Shown here: piece by piece, positions 37,915 to 47,560 of the stretch
Position numbering within the stretch: position 1 is the first letter of the stretch
Layout of the letters: each line of letters opens with the position of its first letter
NCBI GenBank assembly: GCA_014706295.1
Contig: JACSVZ010000007.1
Coordinates: 55,752,975 to 55,816,974 of the forward strand
Length of the DNA stretch: 64,000 nucleotides
Origin: Lycocorax pyrrhopterus obiensis
Taxonomy: Eukaryota; Chordata; Aves; Passeriformes; Paradisaeidae
Direction: 5' to 3'
Position numbers and translations under genes: made by a program
The notes under the pieces: generated by a model
Seen by the model: the letters and a program-made list of their open reading frames with translations, nothing else
Databases searched by the model: none
Told to the model about the DNA's origin: nothing

Positions 37915-39634
37915 GGATAGAGAAATTACCAAAATATCTTTGACCAAATACTTAGAAGACTGTGAAACCTTCCTTTCAACAAAGCCAGGTTCAGTGAAAA
38001 AGACAGGAACAAGGTTTTTGACTCAGGTCTAAACGTTGCCAAGCTCATTGCCATGCTCTGCAGGAACTAGAGGCTGGGCAAGGCCTTCTTACGTGTCTTA
38101 CTGGCTGACACAAGTAAAAATAAATGAGACAATTCCCATGGAGAAAGTCAAAGCGAGATGAGGACTAGAGTTCGATTTCCCTCTTCCCACCTCCATCAGT
38201 TTTGCTGGCCAAAACAGGCAGGTAAATTCCTTCTTACGTGAATTAGTAGTAAGTGATTATCACAATTGGAGGAAGGAGGAGCCAGAGAATCCAGGGACCA
38301 TAGTTTGACAGGTTTTGTCACCTTTCTGTCTAGGATCTACTATGAACAAAATTTTGAAGAATGTCTTCTCCCCACCGAAAGCCATCCTAGATAGTCTGAA
38401 ATAACTTCTGTGTAACACTTGCAGGACACAGCAGAGAGGGGATTTTGGGAGCATTTCACAAGGCCTGCAGCTGTGAGCTGGTTTCAGCATGAGGAAAAGC
38501 CCTCCGTCACCCCAATGCACAGGAAAGAGAAGGTAAGGTAACTCTCTCCAGGGGGCTTTTAGATATGGTGCTTTCAGCGGAGAGCCCTAGACTAGCAAAA
38601 TCTGTACCTCTCCACGTGGATGCTGATGTGACTAAGGGCAGGCCTGAGGACAGCAGACCCATGCAGAGGCTGAGCTGCAGGAGGGCAGCAAGTCCTGAGG
38701 GCTCTGCTGACCCCGCATCAGCCACAGAAGCCTTCTCTGCTGCTCTGGCCCAGTTTTCTCTGAGGGAGGACCCCAACCCTTTCCATCTACTCACCCATTC
38801 CCCATATCCCTAAAAGGAAGGTTAAATAAGCAGGGAAGCCCACAGAGCAGCCTACAGGTTCCCAGTGCCTGTATGAGAATCTTGCAACCCTCACTGCACT
38901 GCAGAACAAGGGGCAGCCTGAGCATGCCATGGGAGAATCCATCGAACCACCTGCTAAAAAACCAAACCATGTACATTGCATGCAGCACAGCAAATAAATA
39001 GCTCCAGGAAAAGAGCGAAAAAAAAATAAAAAAGCACAAGCTTGTGCTTGCAGGGACAGTAAACCAGTATATTTCAGCAGTCATGGCAGGAATTTCTGAC
39101 TAAAAATTGTATATTTGATGATGCTGAGCCTTCAGCATTTGATAAGGGGCTTTTAAAGCCCCTTGAACAGTAAATCACCTCTCTTTCTATCAATAATCTT
39201 ATTATAATATCAGTAGAAATGTCAAATGTTTAAATCCCACTTTATTACTATAATAATGGATTTAATTTGTAAAACATATAAAGTGAGGCCATAACTGTTC
39301 TGGAGGGAGATATCTGTCATCCCACTATATTTGTATAATTTCCTGATGGCTTTACCCACATATTTTGAACGGAAGAAGGATTAAAAGCAATCCCACTTGC
39401 AGGATTTTTGTGATTGGGAATGGATTCTGGAAAGGAAACCAACACGATCACAGAAATGAAGCAATTGTTATTAAAAAAAAACATCCTCAACTTGGCATTC
39501 ATGCGAAATAAATATGTAGGTGTTTATCTGTGACTCGCTCCATTGAGGCCCTCCCCCGCTGCCAGAAAAGCCCTGCTTCCAGCTGCACAATCAGTATTAT
39601 CACTATGTGCTATTTTTGGCTCCTGAGTACATCT

Positions 39635-39790
39635 CACGTAGCGTCATCCTTCCCACGCCAGCCCTGCTATGAAGGGCGGAAACTCTTCTTTCTCCTCCCT
39701 TGTCCTCCGCTGCCGCTCCCGTCTGCGCGGTGCCGCTGCCGGCTCCGTCCCCACCACGGAGGGGTCTCCGGACGCTTTTCCCTGGTCCTT
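39635..39790 (+). promoter_or_regulatory. CpG-rich promoter-like patch of NRAC
   Basis: About 150 bp here are dense in CpG ('ccgctgccgctcccgtctgc', 'gcgcggtgccgctgccggct'). This contrasts sharply with the CpG-poor surroundings and is the only such patch obvious in the window. It includes GGGCGGAAA at 39674-39682, which combines a GC box with an ETS/E2F-like core. No TATA box is evident. Its place directly before a strong splice donor (39917, GTAAGT) and the NRAC exons makes it the likely promoter and 5' UTR. The transcription start is not determined. Confidence 0.6.
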
Positions 39791-39829
39791 CTCATTTTCC
39801 TGGGCCAGACGCTTTCCATCCAAAGCTTC

Positions 39830-39916
39830 ATGTGGGAGGCTTCATGTTGGCATCCAGAGTACATGTCCCAAATATGTCCAGCCTCACTTTCTGACCATAG
39901 TGCCAAGGAGCTGCCG
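39830..39916 (+). CDS. NRAC: NRAC proposed coding exon 1
   Basis: The exon ends at a strong donor, CCG|GTAAGTAA. The frame that reaches this donor in phase 0 is open for more than 100 codons upstream, so the start is ambiguous. The ATG at 39830 (weak context, T at -3) would give 29 residues ending '...SAKELP'. A later in-frame ATG at 39863 and an earlier one near 39607 are alternatives. A different frame starting at 39669 can be excluded, because joining it to the next exon makes a TGA at the second junction. It is also possible that this exon is entirely 5' UTR and translation starts at the ATG ending exon 2. Confidence 0.4.
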
Positions 39917-42900
39917 GTAAGTAATCTTCTGATGGGTGATGGAGTCCCTGTGTCCAGTGCCCGGAGCTTGTTATAAATGGGCTGTGTTTAGGGTCATACA
40001 ATTTCCCAGTTATCACTTTGGTAGGTTTCCAGCTCTTGTCACAGTATGTTAACACCAGGTTTTTGTCTGAGGGGACAGCGCTTCCTTTGTTCTGGCACCA
40101 TGCAGCTTTGATTTCCATAAGTTATTAAAGTCTAGTAAATATCATAAAATCACTTCCTTTTTAAGGTCTTCCTTGGCTAGGTGCTAGCCAACCAGCTAGT
40201 TGTTTAATGTTTTTCTCTTCTGATGTGATGTCACTGCTAAGTGTTTGGAAAAGCTCATAAGGACAATAGCTGCACTTGGAGTTACAAATCTCTTCAAATA
40301 CAAGGTTCGGTTTCCTTGGTTGTGCCACAGGAGAAGCCCTCGTAGCTATAACCACCCCTGGCTTGAGCTGGGCTGTGTCTCCCTAAACCTGTTTCATTTT
40401 ACACAGAATAATCAAATATTCATTATGTAAGTGTGTGTGTGTGTGGCTGTCACAGAGTGATTGGGGTACTCACCTGGCAGATGAGAGACCCTGTTCCCAG
40501 TGACCACTCCAATGAATATTTAAGTATTACATATTAAGTATTCATTGGAGCAAGGATAGGAGCAGACTTCTGCCACCCCCAAGGGAGCACCCAAACACCA
40601 GGCTGTAAAGTCATTCTTTCTTCCTTTAGCTCAATGAATATTTAATTATTCAAGGCCAAACAAGACAGCTTCAGTGGCGGAGACTGAGATTCTCTGCTCC
40701 CATGTGTGCACCATAACTCTGATGATGAGGGCATGTATATAAGAGATGTGGCTTTGTGTTTCTTTGGAGTTAGAAAGAAGTTAAATCCAGGTTTCCCGTA
40801 CCCTGAATGGGGCTTCCAACTTCTGAGCTGCTGAATGGAAAACACAGAGCTCCAACACACACTGTCCACAGCCATGAGACAGAGGTGGTATGACCCCAAG
40901 ATCAGAGAAATCTTCCTTATCAGTGATGAGATTGGTTTTACGAATCTCTCAGGAGAAGGAATCAAAGCTGAAGACATTCCTAACCCCATGGCCGTTCCTG
41001 CTGGCTATGTAATGTGCCTTTCTGAGGTTATCCAGAATGTGATGGATAAGAAAACCTATTTATCCCCTTTATTTTGGGGTCTGATACCCCCATACTGTAG
41101 TTAATGGGACCTAATCCTTCTTCTGCAGTCCAAGGAGTGGGCGTGTGAAATGGTGAGTGTGGGGAAAACATCCAAAGAGAAAAGGCAAAGCAAGAGTATT
41201 TGAGTCTAAAAATAGACAAAAGTAGATAACCGAGGAGCAGAAAGATCAAAGCAAGGACAAAAATATGGATTAAGCAGCAGGGAATCACGGAGTGGGGAAA
41301 CAACAAACAATGAGGAAAAAAGGGAGCAGGGACAGTGACCAGAAGAAATAATACCTTTATCTAGCAAAGGAACAGAGGGAAGAGATGGAAAGGACTGGAA
41401 AGAGATGGAAAGTGAGAATATTACTTCAATCTTAAAAATAAAATGTGAAGAATCTATGCCCCTCACTTAGATCTTTGAAAAGTAGAAAAATTGCCATCTG
41501 CTCTCCACTTCCAGAGGACAGTGGGTGTCTCTGAACCAAGATGCTTTGGATTAACTTTGGGCAGTTGACTGTGGGAGCATTCCTATGCAGAACAGTAGCT
41601 TACTACTGTTATTGCAGCTCTGTTTCTTGTAATTTCAAAGGATCCACAGCATTATGATTCTGTTGTCAAACACTAAATGTGGTTTCCAAGCAAAAACCAG
41701 AGCAACAGCATAACTGTGATATCGAGGTGCAAATAAATTACCTTCTTGTACCCATCCGGAGTGTCCAAACCCAAGCCAGCTGCATAGTCCCAGTTGTTGA
41801 AATGGCAACACTGCACTCTGAATGGAATTGCTTAGCTCAGAACATTTCAAGGGTGTTCCAAATGATATGGGTGATATATTTCATATCACATTTATGTTCT
41901 TCTAAGAATAGCCCAAGGCTGTTGAGCAGCCACCTTCAGCAAATGTTTGCTACAATCTAGAGAAATCCTTTCTGAACACTTTGTTCCCCATTACTTTCAC
42001 TAACCTTTTCCATGAAAATACAGCTTTAGAGTACTACACGTCTATGACAATGTAGGAATACGTGCATTATCTTGCTGTAAATATTACAGTGGTCTATGTC
42101 CAAACAGATGTGTTACGTATCATGTCCTTAGAGAGACACGGTAACATATCCACAAAAGATCAGAACTTCACCCAGATACCTTAACCCTGTTTGAATGGCC
42201 ACGTGTTTTGTGTTTTGATCAACTCTTTAGACAGATGACAGTAGCTATCCTCCTTCCATACTGAGGAAAAGGCCACCTGTGGACCAAGCCGTGGGGGAAA
42301 AGCGAAGAGCAGAGAGAAGGGTTCGATTTCGTGAGCCTGAAGAAGTCATTGAACATGGTATGCTGGAGCTATTAGGAATTTTGGCATGACCTTTCCAGCT
42401 TTTAACATCCACTCTGTCCACATCAGCTTCCTCCTCTGATAATGGGGTTTGTGATTTTCAGCTCAGCATGGAGCAGAGGATGGATGATTTTTGCTCTGTG
42501 CTCTGCAGAACTGCATCTGGTCCATTTGCCTGCCTGCCCTGGGAGGAGACAGGCTCCTGCCTTGCCCTCAGCTGTTGTCACAGTGACCTCCCAAGTCAGC
42601 CCCCACAGGGATCATTGTAGACCATGGGCCTGGCTAAGCCCCAGGGCTTCCCCAGAGCAATCTTTCCACTCAGACCAAATTTAAACATAATTATGTCACT
42701 GTGGGTAACTAGGATGCCACAGAATACAACAGCAGAGGTCTGAGCCTAGCAGCCAGGATGTAATAACCTATGCCAATGAAGGCACCCAAGGACTGACACA
42801 GCTGACAAAACCTCTGGCCTTTTCATTCGTGAGCCAAAATGTTGCAGGTAGGGGAACTGGGAGTGACCTTCAGCAGAGGTCTGGCACAAGGATCCAGTTT

Positions 42901-45900
42901 GCACTTCTGCATGTGCTATATGCAATACCAAAGAATTATTGGTGTTGCCCTCTGACTTTCCTAAACTCATCCAACCAAGAAAACTGTATTTATTGTTAGA
43001 GAGCTAAAATTGTATGGGTTTGTTATGTCAGTTGGTCAGAACACAGGCGGCAGAATGGTAAAATTTCAATGTCAGCCACCTGTTTGGACTGCTCCAGCTT
43101 CTGAAAATAAGACTTGGCATCTACTGATGTGTCTATAAACAGAACTCTCATTTGTTTGGCAATACAACGTTTGGGATGTCTCCTGATGCAGGAGGGGGAA
43201 GCTGTTTCTTGATAAGCTTGTTGACATGGCCTGGGCTTTCCCACCAAAACTGAACTCCTGGAAAGACTCAGTGAGTCAGCCCTAAATTCCTCAAAGTTCA
43301 TCTGACTGTTCAAGAGCAGTGTTTTGATGGGAGTTAATAACTCCCCCAGCTCTCTGCCAGAGTCCATGCCCCACATCAGCGCTGGGAATCCTGCAGTCAG
43401 TCCAGTCCCGGGGGACCAGGTTGGTCTCCCACTGGCTCTGACTTCAGCAAAGCCATGCTGGAACACGTGCAGGGAGCTGCAAGGATGGAGAAGACTCTGA
43501 GTCTTTTCCATGGAGACATGAGAAATGTTCCTACACATAATTAGTGTTCTGTGTCACAAACAGTCTGTGATTTAGATTGTTTGCTGTTTGTCCACACAAT
43601 ATTATTATCATTAAGGCTGGTAAAATGAAGGTTTCTGGCACCACTGAATTTTTTCCATTCTATGGACTTTTCATCCTGGATTGTGTCTGGGCCCTGGCTG
43701 CCAAGCAGATGCATTTCCAGGATATTGTTGATGAAAGTTAGTCTGACAGTGCTTTCTTAACTTTCATTCTCTCAGCCTGTTGGTCTAAATAATTTCCTTT
43801 CTAGGAATTATGTGGAATAGGGAGGGTTTTTAGCAGTAGCTGTTTCCTGACCTCCCTGCAACAGCAGCAATCCTGCCTCTGAATTCTCCCACACAATAAT
43901 TTTTCCCCACTTTCCTGAAGTGCACCTGCATCTGCATGTTTGCATGGAGTGGGTAGGTCCTCATCCAGAGCCAAAAGTGGCTTAAGAGGTTGCCCAGCAT
44001 CTCCAAGGTGACAGGCAATTTCAGAGACACTGCGTGGTTTTGGCTTTTCTTTTTCACCTGCTACCAAGAGACCTTTCCAGGCGTGTAAGAATATTTTCAT
44101 TCTGTTTTCTAGTCATTTCCTGCTGTGACTACGTAGTGGGTAAGTTGAATTTTTCACATTATGACTGTGAGCCATCCATAGCATTAACCTGAGTTTGTTT
44201 TTGCAGCTGGTGGGATACACTGTGCAAATATACCCTCCATATGCACAGCACTTTGTGCAGTCAGTGGTTGTTGCTTTTTCTTCTCAGCAGAGGCAGCACA
44301 AGGTGCTGATGAGGTCTGGTGCAATTTTAAACAAGACGTCTAGTAAGACAAATAGTGGAAACAAAAATTAAATCCCCGAAGCTATTTTTAATTTACATAT
44401 AATTAATATATTTTATGGCAATAGAATAGGTACAGGTTTCTCACTAAGATATGCAAGGAAAGCACCCCAAGCAAAACAATAGTTCTCCCTGCTGAGTTTT
44501 GTATGAGGGGAAGAGACAATTCATTTATATGCTGACAGCAGGGTAGAAATAATAAAAATAATTGGTTTTTTCTGGTTTTTGTCTGAGGCCCGGCAGCCTC
44601 AGAGACCCCCAAGCAAATGTCTGTATCTGGATATTCTGATGATGGTGATCATTTCTAGAGGCCCTGGTCAACATCCAGAGCCTTCTGTAGGCAGCGCAGT
44701 GAAGGGAGAAGGGTACATAAATACATGTACATATACACACCTAGAGTTTTGGGAGGCCAAAAAGCCTCCCAGGCAGATGTCCCCATATCCCTCAGCTATT
44801 GCTGTTGTCCAGGAAGAGGGGCCACATGCTCATGACAATGGAAGCATCAGCTAGGGCTGTTATTGGGCTAGAAACAAGGTGCTATACCTCGAAAAGGGCC
44901 CAGTGGAAAAGCAAAGATCAAATATTCTTCAGGGGGCAGTAGAAATGTGTATCCAAGGCAGGAACTGAAACAAAATCTCCTGTATCCAGGTCCAGTGCTT
45001 TTCTCAGATGAGTTGTCATGAGACTGGGCACATGTCTGTGGCTGTGTATGCTGTTCCAACAAGCAATTTAACTAATAAATTTAAGCATTAAATTTCTAAT
45101 TGTAATCTAGAAAAGCAAATTTGAATTTCAGCACATAACTGTAGTGATGGGCTGAAGCTCTTGTGAGCACAGCTCATCACCATTTTGCAGGTGGAATTAC
45201 TCTTTCACTTTATTTTTTTCTGTTCATGGATTGAACATACTTCCTAGCTGAGAGGATATAAGGAAAGCCCAGTTTTACATCTGAGATCACCATGAAATTT
45301 CATGTGGAAAGCAACTTTTTCAAGATGGAAACAGGTTACAAGAGCTTCATATAAAAGGGTTGATGTGAAAAGCTGTTCAGCTTCCACAGGAAGGTTTCCC
45401 TGCTCCCATGTATGCTCATCAGCTGAGCCCCACGCAGGGAAAGGCAGGTGGGCACCCAGCCAAGAGCTGTAGCCTGTGGTGTTTCTCACAAGGGAAATAC
45501 CAACTCCCAACTCACAAATCTCTGCAAAACCAGAAAGTGGTGAGCAATTCCCTGGCTAAACACCTTCGTATCAACCATTCATAGAATAACGCCAAATAAA
45601 CAAATTTATAAAATCTGAAGTCTGCACATGGATAATTTGCAAACAGAAAGAAGGGCTAAGTTCAAATGAATAAATTACTTGCTGCAAATAATTCACTCAG
45701 ATCTATTATGGGACATTGATTTGGTTTCTGGTTAGCTATAAAATGACTGCCTATTAACATTTTACCTTTTCCCCATACACTTTTTGATACATTATTATGT
45801 GTTTCTGGCTTGGTTTTATGACTTTTACCTTCCTCTCTGTACATCTGTGTGACAGTTTAATTGACTGGTGTGTATTCCAGGGCTCGGAGTGGAAGCTAAT

Positions 45901-47095
45901 TTAAATATGTTACAGCTAATGTTGGCCCTTTACCCATAATAATACACTCCACATTTTTATCTCTTTATTGATTATGTGCATATGGCAGGAAAATAGCTGC
46001 ACACTATGGGTTTTATTCAGGCATGAATTTGGCTCTGTACTGCATGTTTAATACTCCAAGTGCTTTATGAAATAGTGCCGACTGTGCAGTGGCCATGCAG
46101 CCAGACACAGCAGCCAGATCTGAATCAAACGGGATCCCCAAGGCCCAGGGATGGACACAAGCAGGCAAGGACTGGGACACAGCTGGCAGCAAGCTGAAGG
46201 CAGCCCTCTGATTTCCACATCTGTGCTGTGCCTGACCTGTGGCAATTTAAACATATTTGAAAAACATTTTGAAGGCAAGAAAAATGTTTACAGTATCCTC
46301 CTGCTGAAGAGTAAGTGCAGAGGATGTTCTGGTGTAATTAGTACACATAGCACTCAGAGAGTGGTTAAAACTGCCAGAGCTTTCTGAACATGCCTCTTGG
46401 TTAATGGAGCCATGTTTGGGTTCTTTCCATAGTTAGCAGGAGTCCGAAACAAGCTGAGTTACCAGGGAAAAGGACAGAAATCTATAGCTTCTCTCTTTTA
46501 CGGAGCATTTGTGAACATTAAATAATTAGACCCAGTAGCTTCATATTCTTCTAGTATTCAACTTAACATTTAGCGTAAGGGTATAAAAAATAATTGCTGG
46601 AGGGGAAGTTGAGATCATGCATTAGCTATGCTAATCCGGTTCTTATTGTATATCATTAAACTCTTTTAATGCTCCATTAGATTATATCTTTTATACCCAC
46701 CACCCTCCATCAGGAGATGTGACTCACTATCACTTAACTGATGCCTACAGAAGTGCTCACCACCAGAGCCCTGTGTACCCTGCTGTTCCCAGAGAACTGG
46801 GACAAAGGCATCAGCAGGGGATCAAATTTGGGAAGTGTTTAAGATGGCACTAAAATAATGCTGCTTTCTTTCTTCTCCTCATCACCGTTCAGCAGATGAC
46901 AGGTCATCATCTGGATTGCCTGTGCTCCTGTGGCTCTCGTTTTGTGCAGTGCTGATCCTTGCTGTGAGTCTCTACTACACCAGCATGAAGCAAGATGTCA
47001 AAGTCCTGGAGGAATTTCAATCCCGACTTGTTATCTTCTTCCTCCACGTAAGACATGTTGCTCAGAGATGCTGGACTTGGTTTATGAGGCAGTAG
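39830..47095 (+). CDS. NRAC: NRAC (C14orf180) gene, coding span of proposed model
   Basis: This is a small single-pass or hairpin membrane protein, known in mammals as enriched in fat and heart and regulated by feeding. Its molecular role is unsettled. The model joins 39830-39916, 41129-41152, 42231-42357 and 46896-47095 (438 nt, 145 residues), near the roughly 160 residues I recall for the human protein. The third exon ends its reading with a basic stretch and 'RRVRFREPEEVIEH'. The fourth gives the membrane helix 'LPVLLWLSFCAVLILAVSLYY', less its last residue, and the C-terminal 'RHVAQRCWTWFM'. Phases chain as 0, 0, 1 with no stop. The neighbour TMEM179, convergent on the other strand, agrees with human 14q32.33. 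The last two exons are well supported. The first two, and the start codon, are inference. Confidence 0.65.
39917..41128 (+). other. NRAC intron 1 (proposed)
   Basis: This GT-AG intron of about 1.2 kb holds the hairpin-forming ancient repeat at about 40455-40740 and a short GT microsatellite at 40431-40444. The open frame at 40835-41104 has an ATG but no usable splice sites and no family match, so it is not included in the model. Confidence 0.45.
40455..40740 (+). repeat. Ancient interspersed repeat with 17-bp hairpin
   Basis: The segment opens with 'ggggtactcacctggcagat', then 'gagagaccctgttcccagtg', a block I recall from old amniote repeats ('actcacctgggatgtgggagacccaggttcaa...'). It contains the inverted repeat 40507-40523 / 40534-40550 around a 10-nt loop. 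A third copy of the arm core, CAATGAATATTTAA, lies at 40632-40645. The architecture suggests a palindromic non-autonomous DNA transposon or an exapted relic. The family name is unknown to me, and the borders are approximate. Confidence 0.45.
41129..41152 (+). CDS. NRAC: NRAC proposed 24-nt microexon (exon 2)
   Basis: A good acceptor (pyrimidine-rich 'atccttcttctgcag') and a strong donor (ATG|GTGAGT) enclose 24 nt that read SKEWACEM in the frame demanded by exon 3. Length divisible by 3 and phase 0 on both sides mean that inclusion or skipping keeps the frame. The last codon is ATG, so it could be the initiator if exon 1 is noncoding, giving a 109-residue protein that begins 'MTDDSSYPPS'. No transcript evidence is available to me. 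Confidence 0.45.
41153..42230 (+). other. NRAC intron 2
   Basis: This intron of about 1.1 kb runs from GTGAGT to 'caactctttag'. No repeat or additional exon is recognised. The plus-strand acceptor is followed at once by the exon 3 frame, and the in-frame triplet just before it is TAG, which fixes the exon border. Confidence 0.5.
42231..42357 (+). CDS. NRAC: NRAC exon 3 (basic, RVxF-bearing)
   Basis: 127 nt, phase 0 in and phase 1 out, encode 42 residues from 'TDDSSYPPSILRKRPPVDQA' to 'EEVIEH'. It ends at CATG|GTATGC. The peptide is hydrophilic and rich in Arg/Lys, then acidic. 'RRVRFREPEE' fits the RVxF consensus for docking to protein phosphatase 1, although many unrelated proteins carry such matches. 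It should face the cytosol, just ahead of the membrane helix in exon 4. An in-frame stop precedes the acceptor, and the donor shift in phase matches exon 4. Confidence 0.7.
42358..46895 (+). other. NRAC intron 3
   Basis: This 4.5 kb intron has no recognised mobile element. A 171-codon minus-strand open frame (43023-43538) lies inside and has no family resemblance. The intron ends in a long pyrimidine stretch ('ctttctttcttctcctcatc') and a tandem CAGCAG acceptor. Confidence 0.5.
46896..47095 (+). CDS. NRAC: NRAC terminal coding exon (membrane segment)
   Basis: The exon completes the split Asp codon (G|AT) and encodes 66 residues to TAG at 47093-47095. After 'DDRSSSG' comes a hydrophobic helix of about 20 residues (LPVLLWLSFCAVLILAVSLY). 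A short charged linker (MKQDVKVLEEFQSR) follows, then a second, shorter hydrophobic stretch (LVIFFLHVRHVAQ) and an aromatic end (CWTWFMRQ). The Cys-Trp pair near the C terminus resembles what I recall of mammalian NRAC. The acceptor is NAGNAG, so use of the upstream AG would add one Ala without shifting the frame. Confidence 0.75.
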
Positions 47096-47560
47096 CAGTG
47101 TCCTCCAGCCTGACACTGCTAAGAAACATCACTGCAAAACTCCCGGTCTACTGCACCCACATGCAAGGAACACACGAGCTTCCACCTCAAAGAGCAAGAA
47201 AATCACACTTGTTGTGCACCATCCAGCAAATACTTGTTCTCCTTTTTCCTTCTTTGTTGTTTTTTTTCACCTCAATGAACATTCATACTAATGCCTTGAG
47301 GTCCCACCAAACTCGTGCTCCACCACCCTGAACAGCAAACAGGTATCTGGATTTTGTTCCCCAGAGTTTATAAGCTGCTAATATGAGGAGCAAAAGCAGA
47401 GAGAGAAATACATTGATCTGTGCAGGCAGCAGCAAGCTCTGAAGAAAAGTCTTGTGAGTCTCAGGTCAAGGCTTTAGATATCAAACCATCTTTCTCCTCA
47501 AGTCTCCTAAGAATTACTCTGCAAAGGTTAAAATAAAGCTGAGCTATTGCACAGACACTG
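47096..47560 (+). other. Probable NRAC 3' UTR
   Basis: This is sequence after the NRAC stop. The first canonical polyadenylation hexamer on the plus strand is AATAAA at 47532-47537, which would give a 3' UTR of about 450 bp. Others lie further on (near 47768 and 48751). The true end cannot be told without transcripts. Confidence 0.35.

Larger units (their letters stand above)
35235..39634. other. Intergenic upstream of NRAC
   Basis: No gene is recognised. It contains an 18-bp perfect palindrome (35246-35263), a 24-bp AT-rich inverted repeat (37211-37234) and a T26 run (37889-37914). Positions 36200-37700 are AT-rich and repeat-poor. If NRAC has distal enhancers, this is a natural place to look, but the sequence alone does not show any. 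Confidence 0.4.

Noticed and set aside
37889..37980. Processed pseudogene suggested by the T26 run
   Set aside because: The sequence next to the run gives no recognisable gene frame and no target-site duplication.
39669..39920. 83-codon frame 'MKGGNSSFSS...' in the CpG patch as NRAC start
   Set aside because: It reaches the 39916 donor in phase 2. Joined to the microexon and exon 3 it meets TGA at once.
40835..41104. 89-codon open frame beginning 'MENTELQHTLS', tested as an NRAC exon
   Set aside because: No credible donor inside the frame, and it does not join in phase to the 41129 exon by a good splice site.
43023..43538. 171-codon minus-strand open frame
   Set aside because: It lies in NRAC intron 3, antisense, with no domain or conserved-looking motif. 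Its length is within chance for 64 kb read in six frames.
44925..44950. CTCF-like core 'ttcagggggcagtag' (and a reverse one near 26070)
   Set aside because: Only the 3' half of the motif fits. The two sites are not in convergent orientation and neither is near a clear boundary.
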